From a virus, in the IMG/VR virus record IMGVR_UViG_3300003690_000100, positions 1 through 32,394 of that record: a stretch of DNA of 32,394 nucleotides; one strand, 5' to 3'. Below the pieces are notes generated by a model. That model was not told the DNA's origin, searched no databases, and saw nothing but the letters and a program-made list of their open reading frames with translations. The position numbers and the translations under genes were made by a program. Positions 30,194 to 32,394 of this stretch are shown in pieces (positions within the stretch are counted from its first letter, which is position 1; every line of letters starts with the position of its first letter).

Positions 30194-30952
30194 ATGAGCG
30201 AATACCCAAAACTGCCCCTGTGGACCGATAGTTACCTTGGGGACACACACCACCTGACGACGATACAGCATGGCGCCTTTCTTCTGCTCCTTATTACGAT
30301 GTGGCGAAGCAAAACTAGAACGCTGCCAGATGACGACAAGCTCCTAGCACGTTACACACATTTGAGCGCTCGGCAGTGGTCGCGGATTAGGCCAATGTTG
30401 ATGCCATTCTTCGAGATTAAGAATGGAGTGCTACAAAACGGAAGGCTACTTGACGAATACGATTCCGTTAAACGATACAGTATGTCACAGTCGAACAAGG
30501 GCAAAGCTAGTGCGTTGAAAAGGCTACATAGGAACGCAACCGGGGCTCAACCGGACTGTCAACCCAATTCAACCCCCAATACCAGTACCAATCCCAATCC
30601 TAAAGTAGTAAGTAAAAAGAAGGCTGCTGCGCAGCTTTCTGTTCCTGGCTGGGTTCCACGCGAAGCCTGGGAAGCCTACGAAGAAATGCGTGTAAAATCT
30701 CGCCGCCCTTTCACCCCAAGGGCGCGGCAAATGGTTATCAAGAAATTGCAGGGGCTCAAGACGGACGGCCACGATGTGTCGGAAGTGCTTAATAATTCTA
30801 CTATGTCCGGTTGGCCTGGAGTCTATCCTGTTCCACAAAAAAAGCTAAATGGTCATGGAGACCATCAGAAGTCTTCTCTGGACAACCATCTTATTGGAAT
30901 TGCTGGCCTCATCGCTGACCGCAGGGAAATTGCAAAAAAACACCAACCGTGA
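30194..30952 (+). CDS. DUF1376 (YdaU-like) replication protein
   Basis: The 252-residue protein opens with a DUF1376 domain: PLWTDSYLGDTHHLTTIQHG (residues 8-27), AFLLLLITMWR, then LARYTHLSARQWSRIRPMLM and FFEIKNGVLQNGRLLDEY. DUF1376 proteins occupy the replication-initiator slot (lambda O-like) in many temperate phages. A low-complexity N/P/T linker (about 115-140) leads to a second helical domain (WVPREAWEAYEEMRVKSRRP). Such proteins are thought to bind the phage origin and load host replication factors. AGGGAC precedes the ATG. The next gene starts eight bases after the stop. Confidence 0.85.
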   Translation: MSEYPKLPLWTDSYLGDTHHLTTIQHGAFLLLLITMWRSKTRTLPDDDKLLARYTHLSARQWSRIRPMLMPFFEIKNGVLQNGRLLDEYDSVKRYSMSQSNKGKASALKRLHRNATGAQPDCQPNSTPNTSTNPNPKVVSKKKAAAQLSVPGWVPREAWEAYEEMRVKSRRPFTPRARQMVIKKLQGLKTDGHDVSEVLNNSTMSGWPGVYPVPQKKLNGHGDHQKSSLDNHLIGIAGLIADRREIAKKHQP

Positions 30953-30959
30953 GGCTGAA

Positions 30960-31325
30960 ATGATAGATGGACTGGACGCCAAAAAAGACGAAACGATACT
31001 ACTAATGCTATCAAAAATGGCCCTTCTGTACTGGCGCCCTGATTTTTCGCCGGGGCAGGCTCGCCAATTTTACGATCAGTACGTCGAAGACCTACGCGAA
31101 TACTCATTGGCCGATATAGATATTGCGGTTAAAAAATACAGGCGCGGCGCCGGTAATAAGTTTTTTCCTATGCCGTGCGATTTGCGGGCTCTTATCGAGG
31201 CGGTCCCGTCTTGGAATGTAATCTCAAAGGCGGAACATATCAGTGATCGCCGCAAGGCCGCGCAAGAGGAATCTGAGTGGATGGCGCGGGGCGAAAAAAT
31301 GAGAATTGGTACGGGCGATGAGTGA
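30960..31325 (+). CDS. putative replication accessory protein (possible helicase-loader slot), 121 aa
   Basis: A 121-residue helical protein after the DUF1376 gene, where lambda-like phages carry the helicase loader. It contains LLYWRPDFSPGQARQFYDQY (split at 22-41), LADIDIAVKKYRRGAGNKFF (50-69) and PMPCDLRALIEAV. The sequence of an aromatic-rich helix, a short basic loop and FFPMPCDLRAL resembles small replication-region proteins that precede loaders, but it lacks a Walker A motif. Start at 30960 is preferred; an upstream ATG at 30849 would overlap the previous gene by about 100 bases. It is the last rightward early gene; an opposing gene ends 89 bp downstream. Confidence 0.65.
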   Translation: MIDGLDAKKDETILLMLSKMALLYWRPDFSPGQARQFYDQYVEDLREYSLADIDIAVKKYRRGAGNKFFPMPCDLRALIEAVPSWNVISKAEHISDRRKAAQEESEWMARGEKMRIGTGDE

Positions 31326-31413
31326 TTACGCTGTCGCGCACGACGATAGGCCCAGAACAGGCTCCCAGGGGGCGCCACAGTCCTGTCGAGCTACTACTGA
31401 GGGTGATCCTACC

Positions 31414-32052
31414 TCAATCACTGCTATGCCTCTCTGTGGCGTCCACAGGGACGTTTGTGGCGCGGGCAACCATAACGTCTAAATCATGCTGCACCACTCG
31501 GCACAGGTGCTTTCTGTGTGCTCGACAGAGATTTGCCAATTCGGGCCACACTCCTGGCGGGATGTGCACCTTCTCGCCCGCCCAGCGCTGGACGGAGCGC
31601 AGGCTTACATCGAGGGCGCGCGCCAGCGGTCCGTGCCAGCCAGCGCCAAATATCGCGCGGCCAGCCTGCCGTATAACGCGTTCACCGCGCACTCTCACAT
31701 AGGGCTCTATACTTATTTGCCTAACGATTTTGAGTTCTGAAGTGGCGCAAATTAGATCGGCGCCCTTCGACCATTTTTTAACCAGGGGTTTATAATCGTA
31801 ATGGCCCTCGGCATCGAAAGGTGCCACGGCGGCCCCCACGCTGGAAATTTCTAGTGATTTAGCATGGCAAATGGTGGAGAGGGCTTTCAGAACGTCCGAC
31901 ATACCAATGTCATCAGACATGATTTCGAGCGCAGTCACCTGAGCAGGGGTGAGCCATGCGCCTGATTTAGCATGATCTTCTGTCAGTTTGCGCACAATTT
32001 CTAAAGAGCGCTCTACGATGCCGTAAGCATTGCCGCGATATGATTTTGTCAT
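31414..32052 (-). CDS. putative DNA-binding regulator, 212 aa, C-terminal HTH
   Basis: A 212-residue soluble protein. The C-terminal part has WHGPLARALDVSLRSVQRWA (139-158), then GEKVHIPPGVWPELANLC (159-176), a helix-turn-helix of the type LxxALxVSxRxVQRWxxGxxxIPxGVW known from small phage and rhizobial regulators. The N-terminal 110 residues are not recognised. A strong AAGGAGG ribosome binding site precedes ATG 32052, which overlaps the preceding stop (ATGA). It may control the leftward cluster or the late genes; no peptidase domain like that of CI is present. Confidence 0.72.
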   Translation of the reverse strand: MTKSYRGNAYGIVERSLEIVRKLTEDHAKSGAWLTPAQVTALEIMSDDIGMSDVLKALSTICHAKSLEISSVGAAVAPFDAEGHYDYKPLVKKWSKGADLICATSELKIVRQISIEPYVRVRGERVIRQAGRAIFGAGWHGPLARALDVSLRSVQRWAGEKVHIPPGVWPELANLCRAHRKHLCRVVQHDLDVMVARATNVPVDATERHSSD

Positions 32053-32270
32053 TTTCTCGGCCTCCTTTGCCGCTTATTCAATTTCTTGAATGCTTCCAAC
32101 AGCTCGTCTCGCTCGACCATCAGCTCGTCTCGCTCGACCATCAGCTCGTTCACTTTATTGAATGCTTCAAAATGCTGAGAGGTTATAGCGTCCTTTAAGC
32201 CTTCAGCGTATGATTTTGTCATTTTCTCGGCCTCCTTTGCCGCGTATTCAATTTCTTGAATGCTTCCAAA
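32041..32270 (-). repeat. tandem duplication in the leftward operon
   Basis: A block of about 59 bp starting TGATTTTGTCATTTTCTCGG (plus strand) occurs at 32041 and 32211 with one mismatch; each carries a ribosome binding site (AAGGAGG) and an MTKSY start. Next to it, a 21-bp unit CAGCTCGTCTCGCTCGACCA(T) is tandemly repeated at 32099-32140 and again near 32346-32381, encoding ELMVERD heptads. Confidence 0.9.
32049..32222 (-). CDS. small heptad-repeat protein, 57 aa (duplicate gene copy)
   Basis: A 57-residue protein starting MTKSYAEGLKDAITSQHFEA with ELMVERD heptads repeated and a basic end (KKLNKRQRRPRK). ATG 32222 is chosen because it has AAGGAGG upstream and overlaps the stop of the upstream gene (ATGA); the frame is open to 32318 but that extension lies inside the upstream gene. 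It shares its C-terminus with the upstream gene and its first five residues with the 212-aa gene downstream, so it appears to be a tandem-duplication product. Coiled-coil oligomerisation is likely; function unknown. Confidence 0.6.
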   Translation of the reverse strand: MTKSYAEGLKDAITSQHFEAFNKVNELMVERDELMVERDELLEAFKKLNKRQRRPRK

Positions 32271-32394
32271 TGCTGAGAGGTTATAGCGTGCTTTAAGCCT
32301 TCGGCGAGAGAATCCCAACGGGCCGCAACACTTGTGAACCGCTCCCGTCGCTCGACCATCAGCTCGTCTCGCTCGACCATCAGCGCGTTCAACA
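32219..32394 (-). CDS. small heptad-repeat protein, 3' part (gene begins at position 19 if circular)
   Basis: The minus-strand frame from 32392 reads LNALMVERDELMVERRERFT, then SVAARWDSLAEGLKHAITSQ and HLEAFKKLNTRQRRPRK, stopping at 32219-32221 with an ATGA overlap to the next gene. Residues EGLKHAITSQHLEAF and KKLNTRQRRPRK are near copies of the 57-aa gene. Across the window ends it joins in frame with MTMDVK at 19-1 to give 64 residues. It is a probable coiled-coil protein of the leftward operon. Confidence 0.65.
   Translation of the reverse strand, partial: LNALMVERDELMVERRERFTSVAARWDSLAEGLKHAITSQHLEAFKKLNTRQRRPRK

Noticed and set aside
31326-31413. Bidirectional terminator between converging early operons
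   Set aside because: No stem with a T-tract on either strand could be found by eye, although a terminator would be expected here.

Overview
The window reads as an essentially complete genome of a short-tailed, podovirus-type dsDNA phage infecting an alphaproteobacterium. Tail type is inferred from a 721-residue portal, a scaffold/coat/decoration block, large glycine-, alanine- and glutamine-rich late proteins, and no tape measure, tail tube or sheath. The host class is inferred from a phage gcrA homologue, a regulator family known from Alphaproteobacteria. The two ends appear to join: a leftward reading frame that starts at position 19 continues in frame and without a stop from position 32394 down to 32219. 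A circular (or circularly permuted) molecule of 32,394 bp is therefore likely.

Layout. (1) 1-883 with 31414-32394: a leftward cluster of small genes (125 aa, a 64-aa gene across the ends, 57 aa, and a 212-aa protein with a helix-turn-helix), built partly by tandem duplication, plus a separate 72-aa gene. (2) 884-1465: a gene-poor region with inverted repeats, a perfect -10 box and a near-consensus parS-like palindrome; it probably drives the rightward late genes. (3) 1472-9422: packaging and head (small conserved protein, terminase subunits, portal, scaffold, major capsid, decoration), closed by a strong intrinsic terminator. (4) 9464-20981: a DUF115-methyltransferase fusion, connector and tail genes, an acetyltransferase and three large structural or ejection proteins. 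(5) 21026-23210: a tail fibre gene with an S74 chaperone end, broken by two out-of-frame deletions in its 195-bp repeats. (6) 23188-24775: lysis cassette (M15 endolysin, holin-like protein, two small membrane proteins). (7) 26277-24764: leftward operon with a Cro-like regulator, a conserved 104-aa protein, an MT-A70 adenine methyltransferase and a VRR-NUC nuclease. (8) 26392-31325: rightward early operon with a YqaJ/lambda-type exonuclease (frameshifted at A10), a mosaic repeat gene, an ERF annealing protein, a DUF1367-like protein, GcrA, small membrane proteins, a DUF1376 replication protein and a companion.

How it fits together: divergent promoters at 26285-26352 form the apparent early switch. 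The exonuclease and ERF protein make a recombination pair; the DUF1376 protein and its partner probably recruit host replication proteins. A methyltransferase and a GcrA-type regulator in one genome suggest a possible methylation-linked transcription module. No integrase, CI-type repressor with peptidase domain, DNA or RNA polymerase, tRNA, CRISPR array or reverse transcriptase was recognised.

A recurring feature is short-repeat expansion and rearrangement (12-, 18-, 21-, 33-, 54-, 108- and 195-bp units) in fibre, linker and accessory genes.
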